A DNA stretch of 64,000 nt from Sclerodactyla briareus (lineage: Eukaryota; Echinodermata; Holothuroidea; Dendrochirotida; Sclerodactylidae), in assembly GCA_026419785.1 (NCBI GenBank), contig JAODTK010000311.1, forward strand, positions 1-64,000. Reading direction: 5' to 3'. How positions within the stretch are numbered: the first letter of the stretch is position 1; each line of letters starts with the position of its first letter. Positions 1 to 14,100 of this stretch are shown here, in pieces. Under the pieces are notes generated by a model. That model did no database searches. It was not told the origin of the DNA and saw nothing but the letters and a program-made list of their open reading frames with translations. Position numbers and translations under genes: made by a program.

Positions 1-1897
1 TATCTTTCAATAAAGGTTAGGAGCATATTTCATCGGTAACAATAAAAAGAACATCGGCCTTTAACTGCTACACACAAATTTATAGTATTGGTGAGTAGCC
101 TAACACAGTGTCATATATGAAATTTTGGTTCAAATCAATATTTGAAATTTTGATCAGCCCCAAATAATTGCCCCCCCCCCTCCTCTTTGAAAATGTAAGC
201 CCGCCCGGAGTTCATATAAATTTATAAGTAATGGTATGGTAATTATATAAATTTCTGTTTTGGAGGTGAATGTATACTCACTAGTCAGTTGTATGTCCTC
301 TGGTCTATAGTCATTTATTTGCATGATTTTAGGCAGTTTGTCTGATTTACTTGGAAGTTTATAGATGCAGTACTGTGCATCAATTTAACTGAACCGTCCT
401 CGATTTTCAGATTTTTTACGGTTGTCCCGTCGGACTACCATGTTGGCATTTTTGGTTCCGAAGAGAAATAATGGTTGTTCGAATTTGTATTTTTTTAACT
501 ATGCTGTAAGTACCTTTCAATGTCACTCAAGGCGATCGTCTGTTCGCCATTTTTACTCCCCGTTCACGGTGGGAAGTACGAGATATGTGTCAAATACTCT
601 TTATGCGTAGGTTTCAGAATGGGGGGGGGGAGTCTAATAAAATAATCAGCAATTTTTCGGTACCATGCAAAGCCGAACATTGCCAGTTTTAACAATAGAA
701 GGAGTTTTGCTAAGGGGTTACACTTATAGCCTCCCAGTTGTTGGCCAAGTCTGTCTCCTGACTCCCTTTCCCCAATCGACGCTTGCGAACTATATTGCTA
801 CAAGTAGTTACACTGTATAGGCAGGTACATGGAATAACCCCCCCCCCCATGCATCGTCCTGCTTCCAGCCCATACCACATACTGTCGCGGAAACGGCACA
901 TCTTCAATGGCACCTTTCCGGCCATAGTGAATGTTCTGTCCAGGCAAAAATTGTTTTTGTGTGAATAATAAGGAAACAAAAGTATAATTTTCAATGGCAT
1001 TGCTACTTCCACATGGTAGTAGCGTAGGCCTAAGCTACTGAACTTGCTATGATTTTTTTACAGGACCACACTTAGCCCTAGATCAGAAAAGTGACTACTT
1101 GAAGACACCTTGCAACATTAACATGAATTCACTTTTTTGTGAAATGTGTTTGTTATCACCCCCTCTACATGCCGTTTCATTATTTGGTGGATTTCTTAAT
1201 GTTTCATACAACAGATTTTAGATGCTATTTTACAAGTGAATGTGGTCGGCCATTCTACATGTTAACATCGCTGTGTGCATGCCAGCCAGTTCTACATCAC
1301 GAGGGGTGGGGAGTTCTCGATGTGCGTAAAATAGGGTTTTCTCTATCTCTCATTCATTTCCTGCAGTGCTACGATGTCTGAAACACATAACAATAGTCTG
1401 GCTGATCTGCCGGCCCGCAAGTCTTGTGAACTGTGCGTGGACATTGAGTTGAGGCCCATATCGGATCCAGTTCAGGGGGGTTGGTAGTTGGGTGGGAAAA
1501 TGAAGCAAACTAAAATTGAAATATCTTGCACTGATTTTTTTTTATTTTGTTTTACAAACGATGGGACAAAATTTCCTTGTAGGCTAAATTGTAACTAAGA
1601 AAAGTGCTAGTCCAGCGGACAACCGTCAGGTCAAAAAACCTGGTGGTCCGTTAAGATTTTAGCATCTCAGCGATCGGACGACCGTTAAAATCGAAGCCCC
1701 TGGATAAGATAATTGATTTTTGCAATTGTTTTCCCCTCTCCACGATTTCGAGGATTGTAGATGTTTTTTTTTAAAAACTCTTCCAAACCCCCTTGACAAT
1801 CTGTGACAGACAGAAATTGACCTCAACTAGGGTCAACATCATGATTGGAGAACTATGATCCCTATGAGTGTCATGTGTCCACTCCTGTTTCCTACAG
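1..1897. other. intron or 5' flank before the first visible Pds5 exon
   Basis: AT-rich, with no Pds5 N-terminal exon that I can recognise. It contains several C- or G-homopolymers and, at about 890-1260, a copy of a dispersed repeat also found near 42790-43130. Small ORFs here show no family resemblance. Confidence 0.5.
890..1260 (+). repeat. dispersed repeat E, copy 1
   Basis: Shares CCATAGTGAATGTTC, CTTGCTATGATTTT, CAGAAAAGTGA, GTGAAATGTG and AATGTTT blocks in the same order with 42790-43130. No terminal repeats or coding were recognised; an old interspersed repeat of unknown class. Confidence 0.6.
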
Positions 1898-2087
1898 ACA
1901 TCCTTCAAGTTATTGTGCGAGCCAACTTTGGGACCTCGAGGGACACCCACCAGTCACTTCTGGGAAGAAGATTAAACTCTACCTCCTAGGAGAACATGCC
2001 ATGGTCAATATCCTCAACTCTGCATGGAGCTGGAGGTGCCAATGAGATATTTGTCCGCCCTCTTACAATCGTCTTCAGCATTGTCAA
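1898..2087 (+). CDS. pds5: Pds5 exon 1 (first in window)
   Basis: Acceptor TTTCCTACAG precedes DILQVIVR, equivalent to DIFLFITRQL of PDS5A. Then come QLWDLEG, KLYLLGEHAMVNILN (human YLLENLAWVKSYNICF) and NEIFVRPLTIVFSIVK (human NEIFIQLFRTLFSVIN), ending at a GTGAGT donor. At least two frame changes are needed within the exon. It belongs to the N-terminal HEAT repeats. The preceding 1.9 kb contain no recognisable Pds5 N-terminus, so the true start codon lies outside the window. Confidence 0.85.
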
Positions 2088-2149
2088 GTGAGTTTTCCCC
2101 CCTCCCCCTCACACCCTCCCATAACTAACACAATCCCACCCCCCCTCCC

Positions 2150-2198
<49 letters not shown>

Positions 2199-5100
2199 TA
2201 TCTACTCCAAACTAACTGTTGAGGCGGGGGGGCAGAGGATATGTAAGAGCCATCCTTGGAAACAATAGAGAGGGTTATACTGTAGACTCAGTTTACTACG
2301 CTCAACGGATCACCTGCCGGCTTGTTTGGATTCCCCATAATTCTTGAACGTCGCGCAGGGTAACAAATGAGACCTAGTGACCCTATTTCTGCGAGGTTGC
2401 CAACCTAATTCTCATGATGTATGTGTGTGATTCACCCATAAGCTCAGCCCCATAGTGGGCGAATAATAAAATTGAGAGCAAGCAGAAACAAGTCCGCGGG
2501 CGGTTGTTTGCGTATTGTTTCATTCATCGGTACATGAGTGAAAAGCTGCTACGAGGGGCGAAAACAAAATGCCGGTTTCAACAGGGCTACCCACCCAACT
2601 GGCTGTGTAATGGGTAGAGCATTTGACTGACCAGCCCCAAGGCCAGAGTTAATACCTGCGAGTGATGTCAAATATGTACAAATGAAACTGATCCATTTTA
2701 CTTGGTGTCCGGCATTACTTGAACAGGCCTCAGAACTGGAGAAGAGAAGACGGTCAGCCATACTGGTCAAAGTCCAGATGCTTGAAACGGCTGACTGAAA
2801 ATAGCTAAACCAGGGGTTTCCAACCTGTGTATGAGGCCACTAGTGGTACATTTGGATTTTGGTGTGGTTAGGGGAATTACATTAGTGGTACATGGGTGGT
2901 ATACAGTGGCTCCAATGATTCTAAATCTACCAGATTGCATATGAGGGTACTCAATTATTAAAAAATGACGTAGGGGAAGAAAGACTACTCACCATAGACC
3001 ACTCTCCAGGCTCCCACTTTTTTTTCAGATTTGGTATGGCATTGCCTACAGTGGAACTCAGTGGACACCACAAAAATGTGGAATGGACCACAGTTGGAAA
3101 AGGATGGGAACCCCTGAGCTCAACTCAAACCCACTGTGTGATTTACTGCCAGCATCGATCAACTACGGCCTGTGGGTCAGTCCGGCCCGCGAGACTAATT
3201 TTTTTTGCGAGTGCTCAAAGAGTCAATGAGCCTTCCATGATAAGCAGTCTATTTCATATGAATATATCAGCATTACAAAAAATTGTGTCACACAAATTCT
3301 AAAAATGTCTGTGAACTCATCAAAATGGACTGCGAAGTTCGCTGTGGCTGTTTGTCCACATACGATGGCTACACTTCGGTGGTCAAAATTTACACTTTGC
3401 GGCCACATGCGGAGGACTGTTGAGTCTGACCGGAAGCTGTCGCGAGCTCGCAGTTGGCAAATTCCATTCAGTTTGAAGGGCGGGCTAAACTTGTGTGGAG
3501 TGCTATGCCTGAGCAGTACGATAGGAAGAATGATCCACTGCCATTGTGAACTAGGCTGTGAACCAATTACGATCAAAGGTTCAATTTTCAATTTTTTTTC
3601 TGGGGGGGGGAATGATACTCGATCTAACTTTATGGGGTTATTCGATCTGCCTTGCAGCAAGAATCACCCACCCAAGTCGGGCTTTCATGCTGGATGTGAT
3701 GTGCCCCGATCAGCGGAACGATCTGTCTCGCGGACCTGCCTGGAGTCATTCTGAAGAACTGGTGGAAACCATGAAGGCTGAGGAACCGTTTGCAACCTTT
3801 CGGCCAAAGACCTCATCACAGGACTGCCAACAGCATTGAAATGCTATGCAGGCGTGAGTCCTTAATTGGGATGCCCTAACCTATGGATTGTTCGGAAGGG
3901 GAAACTGTCTGTGAAAGTTAGCCAACACCATGGCTACCCCAAGACAAATCCCTAATATAATGTCTAGGTATGCTTTGATAACAGACCAAAACAAAATGGC
4001 CTGTAAACAAATCAGTCTTGGAAGCAAAAGGTGCGACCACTTCTGAAGTCTGAGGAGTGAGAGGACAAAAATTTGCTGGTGTGGAACAGAGAATATATAC
4101 CGGGACCGTCCTCAAATTTGGGGGGTCCAGGGACACCCGCTCCCATTTCCACAATTCACCCTGGGAGGGGAAGGGGGTGTGCCTGTGGTCTCTAGTATTG
4201 GTTATCTATCTCAGGGGTCATTGCTGTCCCGGAGGCAGTCAGACGGTGCCTTCGTGCATCAATCCATCTACCCAAGTCGTGAGTGATGGTGTGGGTCCCC
4301 CTGAACCCCTGATCATTGAGCATTGAAACATGTTTTAAACCTTATCTGACCATCATATCGTGGCTTTCGCTGTTGCTGGTCTCAGGCACACGTCTGAGAG
4401 CATCCAGCATAGTATTACCTGAAGGCGTTCCTGAATATGAGTACGGCAGATTTGCCAACCTATTTAGAGTAATACATTCTGAACTAGACATTTGCGGCGG
4501 GTAACCCGCCAATGTTGGGTACCCCACAGGAAGTTACCTTTGTGGACCTCATTTCGAGGAAGCACATTAAAATATCCTTTGACCACCGATGACTTTGACA
4601 TTAGCTACCTGCTGTTCAGGATCACCTGTAGTCCAAATTAGTCCAAGTTGTTTGAATACAACAAAATTAGAAAATCACACAAGTTATGAAATTTGACCTC
4701 TTGTGACCTTAAAATGACTTCATGTTGCATGTTGTACTACAGTTATTATCCCACCCACTCCCACTTTACACTCTACTATGTTTTGATAATAGTGATGCAA
4801 TGTGCCATTTTTTACTTCACAGTACTTTACAACAATGCCCTGTGTTGGGTAAGTATCGGTCCGAGGAAGCTCAGCCGACAGCACACATACGAGTTGATCT
4901 ACCAGCTGAACCTCATCTTACTCGTCTCTGCTAGCAGTCCTACCAACAGCTGGAGTTTAAACTCAAGGGTAATAGTCTGACATCTACATATTAGTCCTAC
5001 CAAAGCGGAGTTTAACTCAAGTAACTGTAACTGCCGCTTGCAGTAAATGATAAGAAAGATGTTTTTACTGGCGGGTTCGTCTTTATTTCTGGTATACCGT

Positions 5101-8100
5101 TGCCGTAAATTAATGCAACAAAGAAAATAGAGAAGAAACCCTAATAAAGATATATGGCAATTTACGTCCCTACACATACGAGTGTCGATGTGCTTTAATT
5201 TGGAATAGCACATGAATGACCACCTTGGCAAACATGCCTAACAGGACAAAACCCTTGAATCACAGCAATCGTATGCTGTATCACTAAAAAACATACCGTC
5301 ACCATACTCGGGACCATACAAGGGGAAATCTGCAGATACACTTGGCAATAAGATAATCAGTAAATTTTTAAAAGTTGCCAGCACAAACAACATGAACATA
5401 ATTGTAAATAGCCAGGCCGCATAGACCTAACGTTAGGCAGCCAGGTTAAAACACAATTTTTGAGCCTTCAGAATAAAGCCTGCGATGCAAACTCAGCCAA
5501 ATAGAGGAATATTCATTTGTGAACAATTAACAAGTATCAGATCTCACATTCCTCTTCCAGTCCGAAAAAGAATTAAAAATGTATGGAAGTTTTCTGTTCG
5601 TTCGTTAAAATGTCTAAATATCTTATATTCAAGCTTCAAGCGGTAGATGGCGCGTAACAAAATAGTCATGGCGTAACAGTAACTATTATGACAATTCTAC
5701 ATCTTAGTCTTACTACAGCTAGAGTTTTTAAACTCATGGTAATTATTCTGGCAATTACATATAGTTTTTAGTCTTTGTAACAGAAGTTGTAAACATGCGG
5801 TAACTTATAACCTCAACTCTCCAGATATAAAATAATCCTCACTGTTCACGTCACTCGATGTCGTTGTGGAACCTGCGTTCTCACTGCCGAGATCTCTTTG
5901 CAGGTCTGCATCCCAAGCATTCACGGGCCTTTGTCAACCCACCCGGATACATTAGATTGCATCAACTTCATTGTCCTTTGAATAGGCTGCGGTTGTGCAA
6001 CAGTCTTGGGTGACTGTTAGTTTTGCAGGTGAAACGCACCCATACATATTTTGTTTTGTTGGCGTCAAGGGTCCTGATGGCAACGTCCAATCAGTACCAC
6101 AGAAGAGAACAGTAAATCAAGGAATTGAACGCAGTTCTTAAAAACAGCCATTCTGACAGTAGATTAAAATGCCCCCCCCATGATTCAACTGATTTACTGC
6201 TACCGTAATCCAGACATGCTTGTGAGGATGTCACCAGCCTGGAGAAGCATGCAGCACAGGGGATAATTCACATCATTGTAAATGCTATGATTATCATTAA
6301 AGCATCGACTCGTAATCCAATGAATCTTAGGCAAGCACTTCCATGGCAGGGAATTTATCCCAGTAACGATCATTCATCATGCTTCACAACGAACCAGGCG
6401 CAAGAAAGAATGGTAGAGTGGTATCAGTGAAATTACGTACAAAATATTCAAGTTCAAACTCCGCAGTCACTGGACGATTTTCCTGTGGTGGCTGTCTTGC
6501 AGTTGCGATGGGTGAGGTGTCTTGGGCTTCATTAATGATTCCAATGTGATTGCAGTGGATTTTCTGGGTTGTTCAGGAGGTTGCAAGAAGTCTCGTATCT
6601 TGTCAGCTCGATCATGAGCTTTACTTCCGCTCTCAGGTTCCGAGAGAGCAAGTGGTCAGGTCCTGGCGTCACTGATAATCTTTCGGGAGGGGACGTAAAA
6701 TAGTGGTCCCGGGAGTAGGTGGAGGAATTGGTTACCACCCCTGCCTCGTTAACATCTGAGCACTAGTGCGGAAGGCAGTACGCCGGTGGATCATCCACGA
6801 TCAATATGGCAGGGTATCTAGGTGAGCCTTAATTGACTTCTGCACCCGTAGCACAAATTGACAAATCAAACATTCAGCATTTCATCTCCTATTTCCTCCT
6901 GACAGACGAGCGCGGAGAAGGAGCGGATTGGCGGTGAACCAAAGCTTCTCGGGAGGCGTTTCTCTGATGAAGACGCTGACCTGGCTACCTCAACAAACCT
7001 CTCTGGCACTGCGATTCATGGAAGGTAAGTCTGGATCTCACTGAGGCTGTCACAGTGATCAAGATTGGTGTTGAACATTACACGGGGGTCGTCACATCCC
7101 AAAACCCCACTCCAAAATCAATCATTACTATCAGAGATTCGTCATTCACCTGTGGAAGCCCATTGCCCTGATAGAAGTGCACCTGCCTGTTCCTCAGTCG
7201 CAATCTCGAATCCTGTAGAAATGTGATGATAGCATGTACTTCCCGGTGTGTTCATTCAATTTCTGCTGGGTTATAGGTCAATTTGTGGTCCAATATTTAT
7301 ATATATAACAATATATAATATGTTGGCTTGCTACTTTCAAAGGGGAGGGGAAGGTTTCCTCCACATCCATACATTTTTCTGCCCCCCCCCCCATTATTTC
7401 TAGTCCAATTTCATTATTATTAGCTCAAACCAGCCTATGGCTGTTGAGCTATTAGAATCTGCATGTCCTCTATCTATCTATCCATTCATCCATCCATCCA
7501 TCCATCCATCGTGTTAACAATTGCCTTTTTGGCCCCCAAACAGTCATTCTGTGATGGATGTGAACCAACACGTGACAACAATTAGTTCTGACCCATGGAC
7601 CTGTCTGACCTTGGGAGGGTCAAGGTCAAAGGTCATTAAAGGGGCTATATAGGCCATTATGTGTAAAATTTCAAAATGTATCTCCTCCTACAAATTGTGG
7701 TGCACAGCGCTGATGTTTGGTCATCATAATGGTCTATCAGCGTACATGTGGGGTTGTCAGGAAAATTTTTGCGTCCTAGGTACCACTTGGGCCTGAGGGC
7801 GCATTATGAAATTCACACAATGGTACTTGAAATGCATCTCCCCTACAAAGCTTTAATCTATTTTCTTCAAAGTTGCAAGTTATGTTTCTTGGGTAGAGGG
7901 TCATTGAGGGTGTTCAGGACTTTTGGGGCCCAGGCCCAGTTTGGGCTTTGGGGGCCCATATGTGGAAATACAGCCCAAATATTGTATCCCTGAAATATGT
8001 AGTTGCACAGTGTTGATATTCAGTCATAATGACAGTCTAATAGCCATACCTTGGGGTGTTCAGGTATTTTGGTCCAGGTTCCCACTTGGGCCCAACAAGG

Positions 8101-11100
8101 GGGGGCGCATTCATGATATTTCACACAATAGTGCTTGAAAAGCATCTCCTTCAGCAAGCTTTTTAATTGATTTTCTTATAAGTTACATGAATGGTATCGG
8201 TGGAGGGCCATTGGAGATGTTGGAATTTGGGCTCAAGGCCCAGTTAGGCCCTCGGGCCATTATATGAAATAGTGAAAAATCTTGTATCTCTACAAATTTA
8301 GTTGCACCATGCTGATGGTCAGTCATAAAGAGATGGTTCTAATACGCCAATACCTTCAGGTGCAAAGGACTTTCAGGATGCCCAGGAATTTAGGACAAGA
8401 CGCAGTGTGGGCCCGAGGGCCGTTATGGTGGAATTATGCAAAATGCTCATCCTCTCACAAGTTTGTGCACAGTGCTGTAATTCGGTCATAATGATGGTCT
8501 AACAGTCATACCTCCGGGGTGTCAGGAATTTTTTATCCAAGGTCCCACTTGGGCCTGATGGCCCATTTTATGGAATTCTATGGAATTCCCACATTGCATC
8601 CTTCCCACAAGTCCCATTGAGTTTTCCTTAAAGTTACATGTAATACTCACTTGGTAAGTTAGTGGTCCATCAGGGGTTGTTTGCGAACGGTTCTGGCTCA
8701 AGGCCCAATGTGCGTGCCCTAGGGCCCATCATGTTAAAATCATGCAAAATGCTTCTGAAACTTTGATGCACAAGTCAGTGTGGATGTTCGGTCATAATGA
8801 CAGTTTTAGCCGTACCGTCAGGGTTCTCAGGAATTTGGACTTAAGACCCAGTCGGAGCCTATCATGTGCAATCACATGAAATAAACTCGCCTCCCAACAA
8901 GTCCTAATTGATTTTCTTTAGGTTACATGTAGATACTCCTTGGTTCCAGGTAGTGGCATCAGGGGTGTTTGCGAAGTCTGGAGTCAAGGCCCCACTGTGG
9001 CCTAGGGCAATTCAGTTAAATCATGCAAAATGCTTCTGCAAACTTTGATGCACAAGTCAGTGTGATGTTCGGGCATAATGACAGTCTGATAGCCGTACTT
9101 CAGGGTTCTCAGGAATTTGGACTTGAGACCAGTCGCAGCCCTATATGTGCAATGACATAAATACCTCGCCTCCGACATATTTGGGGCAAAGTTCGATCAT
9201 AATGATGAGTAGCCATACCTACAGGCTTTTCAAGAATTTTTGGTCCGAGGATCCCACTTTCGGCCCTGCAGCCATCTACTCACCCAGTGTGTCAACAATT
9301 GTCTTTTTTTGGACCCGAACAGTCATTCTGTGATGGATGTTGACAAAACTTGAACACAATGTAATTGACCCATGGGACATGTTTTGACTCTGTGAAGGTC
9401 AGGGTCAAAGGTTATTAAAGGGGAACTATTTACCTACTCAACTTACCCCATATTGCACTTTGCACCCCACCCTGCGCCATTGAAACATCTGGCAATCTTT
9501 TCCAGTAGTCCGGGGTGGCAACCCTATCGTCCGTCAATATTTTGCCCCAGTTTTTTGGGATGTTTTAGTTCTGGCATCTGGGCTAAGGAATTTAGCGATT
9601 TTATCGCCGGGAAAAATCACCCATACTGCTTTCAAACGACATTCAGAATCTTGCTCGGAGCATTTTTCTTCCGGCGTCGTCCATCAGATAGTTATCCTTA
9701 GCGGTTTGGCCGTGATATTGTGTGGCTTTTTTCTCCCGCTCGTTCCGTTCGCTGAAGTCCCATATTAGCCTAGGCTGCTCCTAGCACAATAGGGCTGTGC
9801 ATAGGCTTTCCCCTAGCTAAAACACACGCGGGTGTGTGGGCTCCTCTTGTGTTAGGTTCAGTAGGGCTGGACTGTTGTTCGGGTTCGTTCACCTGCTGAC
9901 GCCCCCCTCCCCCCCTCCCTCCCTCCTTCCTTCGTGGATTTTTCCCCTTTCCTCTGTCCTTCTCCGGGAGGGGGGGGGGTTTTGTCTCTCCGGTGCGCGG
10001 CGCTAGGGAAGTTAAGAAAGACGGGTGAGGGCGGGGGAATGGGAGATACTTGTCGTAAACTTGGCTTGGAGTCTAAGGGAACTCGTCTTAGGTGAGCGTT
10101 ACCCGGTCCGATTACTGTATTTTGTGTAGTCTTATACTGCAATACCACTACGGTTATGACATTTTGCATATCATGCGGAAATGATCCTTCTTGTGATATT
10201 GCATTTGTATACCGTTCGTTATCGGCTGATGTTTGTATTTTGTATATTCTGATACTGCAATACACTCGTACTATGACATTTCGCATATCATGTCGAAAAT
10301 GATTCCTATTTGTGATATTGTTACCGGATGAGTATTTGAATTTGTATGTCTTATAAAGCAATACCACTAGTGTATGACATATCGCATATCACGTCGGAAA
10401 AGATTCCTATCTGTGATATTAATATGGTATACCGTTCGTTATGTGCTGATGGTTGTTTTTGTATAATCTATACTGCAATAAAACGTATTATGCATATACC
10501 ACATTATCATGGGGGAAGAGTTTGAGTTCCTATTGTGATATTGTTATTGTATATCGTGGGAGGAGGTATACTTGAAGGATATTTTCCGTGCGGGAAGTTC
10601 CGAGGATTACGGGAAAGGGTCGGATACGGAAATTTCCGGCCAATTCGTACCCGGACAGAGGAACGCGGGAGGCGCCGCCTGTCTACGACGACTACCTACG
10701 ACGGCAGAGAAGACCGGTGATAGGGCGGCGCTCAAAGAAGAGGGACGTTCCCAGCTTGGCCCTCCGGGGCCCGTGGGCAGGTGCTCGTTAGCACCGTGAG
10801 TCCACAGGCATAGAGCTCTTGGGTCAGCATGACCCTAAAGCCGGCGGGGCGGGCCGAGGGTGGTCGTCTCGCAAACGTCGAGGAGGCCGGCTCTGCCGGG
10901 TCCTTCCCTCGGGCCGACCCGAACGGGATTTCGTTAACATCAGGACGGTCCGGAGGTCCCAACAGGTGAGGTCGGGGCCGACCCAGGCGGGGCGGGCCGA
11001 AGTGGCTCGACTTTGCCTGGTCCAGGCCCTACTGGTAGGGTCGGCGCCGGCCCTGCCGGGTCCGAACGGGGTGTCGTTACACCTGGGGACGGCCCGGAGG

Positions 11101-14100
11101 TCCCGACAGGAAAGGTCGGGGCCGGCCCAGACGGGTCTGAACGGGGTGTTGGTTACACCTCGGGACGGCCCGGGAGTCCTGACAAGCAAGGTCGGGGCCG
11201 GCCCATCCGGGTATGATCAGTGTTTGGTTACACCTCGGGACGGCCCGGAGGTCCCGACGCGTGCGGTCGGGACGGTCCCGCGGCCGCGGATCTGGCGGCC
11301 GCGTACGGATCAGCATCAGACCAGCGCCAGGGGACCAGGGATCCAGGGGGCCATGGATCGATCCAAGCCCAACAGGCACAGCCTACATCGTCGACATCTT
11401 CCCAGGAAGGTCTCGGCTCGGATCGGGAAGCGGCTAGCAGAGAAGGTTAACATTGGATTAGACAAGCCGCGAAGCATGCGGGGCGATGTTACAGGCCAGT
11501 TTCGCCGGTTTTCAGACAGTTTAGAGCGGCCAAGTTCGGGGGCCCGTTCACAGCTTGACGCTCCATGACCCTCCCGGCCTCCTCGTAGGGGAGGTTAGGC
11601 CGGGACCGGCCCCTCGGGAACTTAGCTGTGGGTTCGGGCAAGAGGGGGAGGAAGAGACAAGACGCTCCCGATACCCAAAAAAGGTCTCTCGGGAGGTTCA
11701 GGGGGTACGAGGCAGTCCGTCCGACAACAGCAGTAGCGCGGGAGTCTATCTGAAGGCATTGCGACTCAAGTGGAGCGGTGTGTTATACGCCCCAGGAGCG
11801 GCGAGGCTATACCCGACGGTAGCTCATCGGGGGTCGGATGCGACAGCATTCCTTGTTAGGGTGCCGTTGATCCCCGAACAACCTAGGGCGAGGACATACG
11901 CTGGCGGTCTTTTTTTGGGCGAGGGACGTTGGTGACGGGCCAGCATAGCCAGAGACGGTCTCGGTTCCTCTCGACATAGTTTAAACGGTTGTAGACAGAC
12001 TTCGCTACGCTGTCGCTCCACAAGTGACTCTATCGCGTTCTTGGTCCGGTGGCTTCCCTCATCCTTGGCCGTATGTCGACTTGGCGCGGAGTGACTTAAG
12101 GCGCACGGACTTCGCACAGGGCCTAGTGACCAGCCTTGTCGGTAAGAGTTGCTTCAGTTCAGCAATCCATAGCGGCCGGGGCCTCCTCGAGGGTAGTTCG
12201 AAGAAGGTGCTTAGCAGGGACTGACAAAAATTAATCCCTGGAGGGAGCCGACTTGAAAGGAGTCTTCCACCACAGGTCTACGTAAGGACCGTATAAGCCT
12301 CTCGCTAGATAGGGAGCAGCTCAGGCTCAGCGGCGGGGTTTGATGCGGGACGCACAGGAGCGCCAGCCCCTGCCAGAGTCGGATCTCGTCAAGAGAGATC
12401 AGCGGGCTCGCGGAGGCCATTGATGCTGGAAGACTATAGGGTTCGCAGGCGAAATGGATCATATCTAGCCTCCCCACCCCCCCCGGTGGAAGGGCCACGG
12501 GGCGGAGGAGTTGCAGGCTCCACTATATAGCGAACAGTACAGCCGTTGCCAGTAGAGGACCAGGGCCTATCAGGTCAGGGTCTGCTTCCGTGGGAGAGAC
12601 AAGCAGTTGGCTACCTTCCCTGGGTTCTTACCAGGCCCACTTTCGCTCACCTCCGTAGCCAAGGCTCCAGAGGGCTCGCCTACATAGACAGCCTACTGAA
12701 GATAGCGGGACATGCAACACAGGAAAAGGCAGCATAGGACTGCCGGGAATTTGGCTGGCGGAAACGTAGCGCATTGTTAGGCCTACTTGACTTAGTAGCC
12801 AGTCTCGCCGGACATCGTTCTCTCCTGAGTTAGATCTCGCCCGCTCCTGTGCCGTCTACTCCGTGGACCCTATACTTCTTTGGCGCCGTTATCACCTCCA
12901 AGTCGAACAGGCTTTCCCCGAAGCCAGCACGCTCGCTCGATCGACCAGACATGTCCGCTGAGAGACAGAAACCATACGGCCCGTTACGGAGCAAACCGGA
13001 TCACCCGAGGAGCGTGTGCTCTCTGCAGCCGTCTCTGACGTCTACTCCGTGGACCCCATGGCTTACATCGACGCAGTCATCACCTTCACGTCCGACGCGC
13101 TTTACCCGAAGCCCAGCAGTTCGCCGCGATCCGCCCGCCCTGTCTGCTGAGAGACAGAACCACAGGACCGTTACGGAGCAGCCGGCTCACCCCGAGGTAG
13201 CGGTGCTCTCTGCAGCGTCTCTCCGTTTACTCCGTGGACCCCATGGCTTATTCCAACGCAGTCATCACCTTCACGTCGAAGCTGTTTTTGTTCCTTGAAC
13301 GAAGTCAGAGGATCTACTGCAGCACGTCGTTGTGTGGTGTGTGTGTGTGTTGTTGGGTGTGTGTGTGTGTTGTGTGTGTGTGTGTGTGGTGTGTGTGTGT
13401 GTTGGGTGTGTGTGTGCTGTGTGTGTGGTGTGTGTGTGTGGTGTGTGGGTGTGGTGTGTGTGTGTGGTGTGTGTGTGTGGTGTGTGTGTGTGTGAAGCCC
13501 CGCTTGTAACACGATAAAGTGATCAGGTCTGGGTAGGTTAGGCTTATACTGGTATGTGTGTTCCCCATGATGAGTACAGGAACTATTGTTTTTGGGCAGG
13601 TCAGAGAGAGGGTCATCGGAGGTCACCAGAGGTCAAAGTCTGAAAACCTTGAACCGATCAGTCCAGAATGGTTCGTTGATCAAGTTGAAATGGGTGTATC
13701 GCTTTCTATGGGAAGTACAGGAACCCTATTGTTTTGGTGCAGGTCGGGAGTGAATTTGTTCGGCGCAATATGAGAAAATTTGTGACAAATTCGATATTTT
13801 GGCCATTTGGCTTGAAACACAGAAACTCGACCACTGGATGGATGAAGCTCATACTTGGTAGGTGTGTTCCCCATTGATGCGTTACATCAAACCCTAGTGT
13901 TTTGGGTAAGGTCAGGGTCATCTGAGGTCCCAGAGGCAAAGTCTGAAAACTTGTAAACACGATTAATCAGAGAATGGTTGGTCTGATCAAGTTGAAATTA
14001 GGTGTATAGCTTTCTTATGGGGAGTACAGACCTATTGTTTTCGGTTCAGGTCGGGAGGTGAGTGAATTTTGGGCGAAAAAGTAGAAAATTTGTGAAATTC

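Larger units (their letters stand above)
2088..3657. other. Pds5 intron 1
   Basis: Contains the poly-C tract, a probable tRNA-derived SINE at about 2590-2800 and otherwise anonymous sequence. The overlapping 145-149 aa ORFs on both strands at 3223-3754 have no family features. Confidence 0.6.
4969..6905. other. Pds5 intron 3
   Basis: Holds the exon 3 edge duplications (4992-5020, about 5704-5745) and a family-1 SINE at 6411-6750. The rest is anonymous. Confidence 0.55.

Noticed and set aside
10819-11568. 249-aa ORF on the + strand, the longest unannotated frame in its region
   Set aside because: It lies over a GC-rich ~75-bp minisatellite, has overlapping long frames on both strands and shows no domain; the length follows from GC content and repetition.
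13171-13626. Histidine/threonine-rich and cysteine/valine-rich ORFs on both strands
   Set aside because: Translations of a TG microsatellite.
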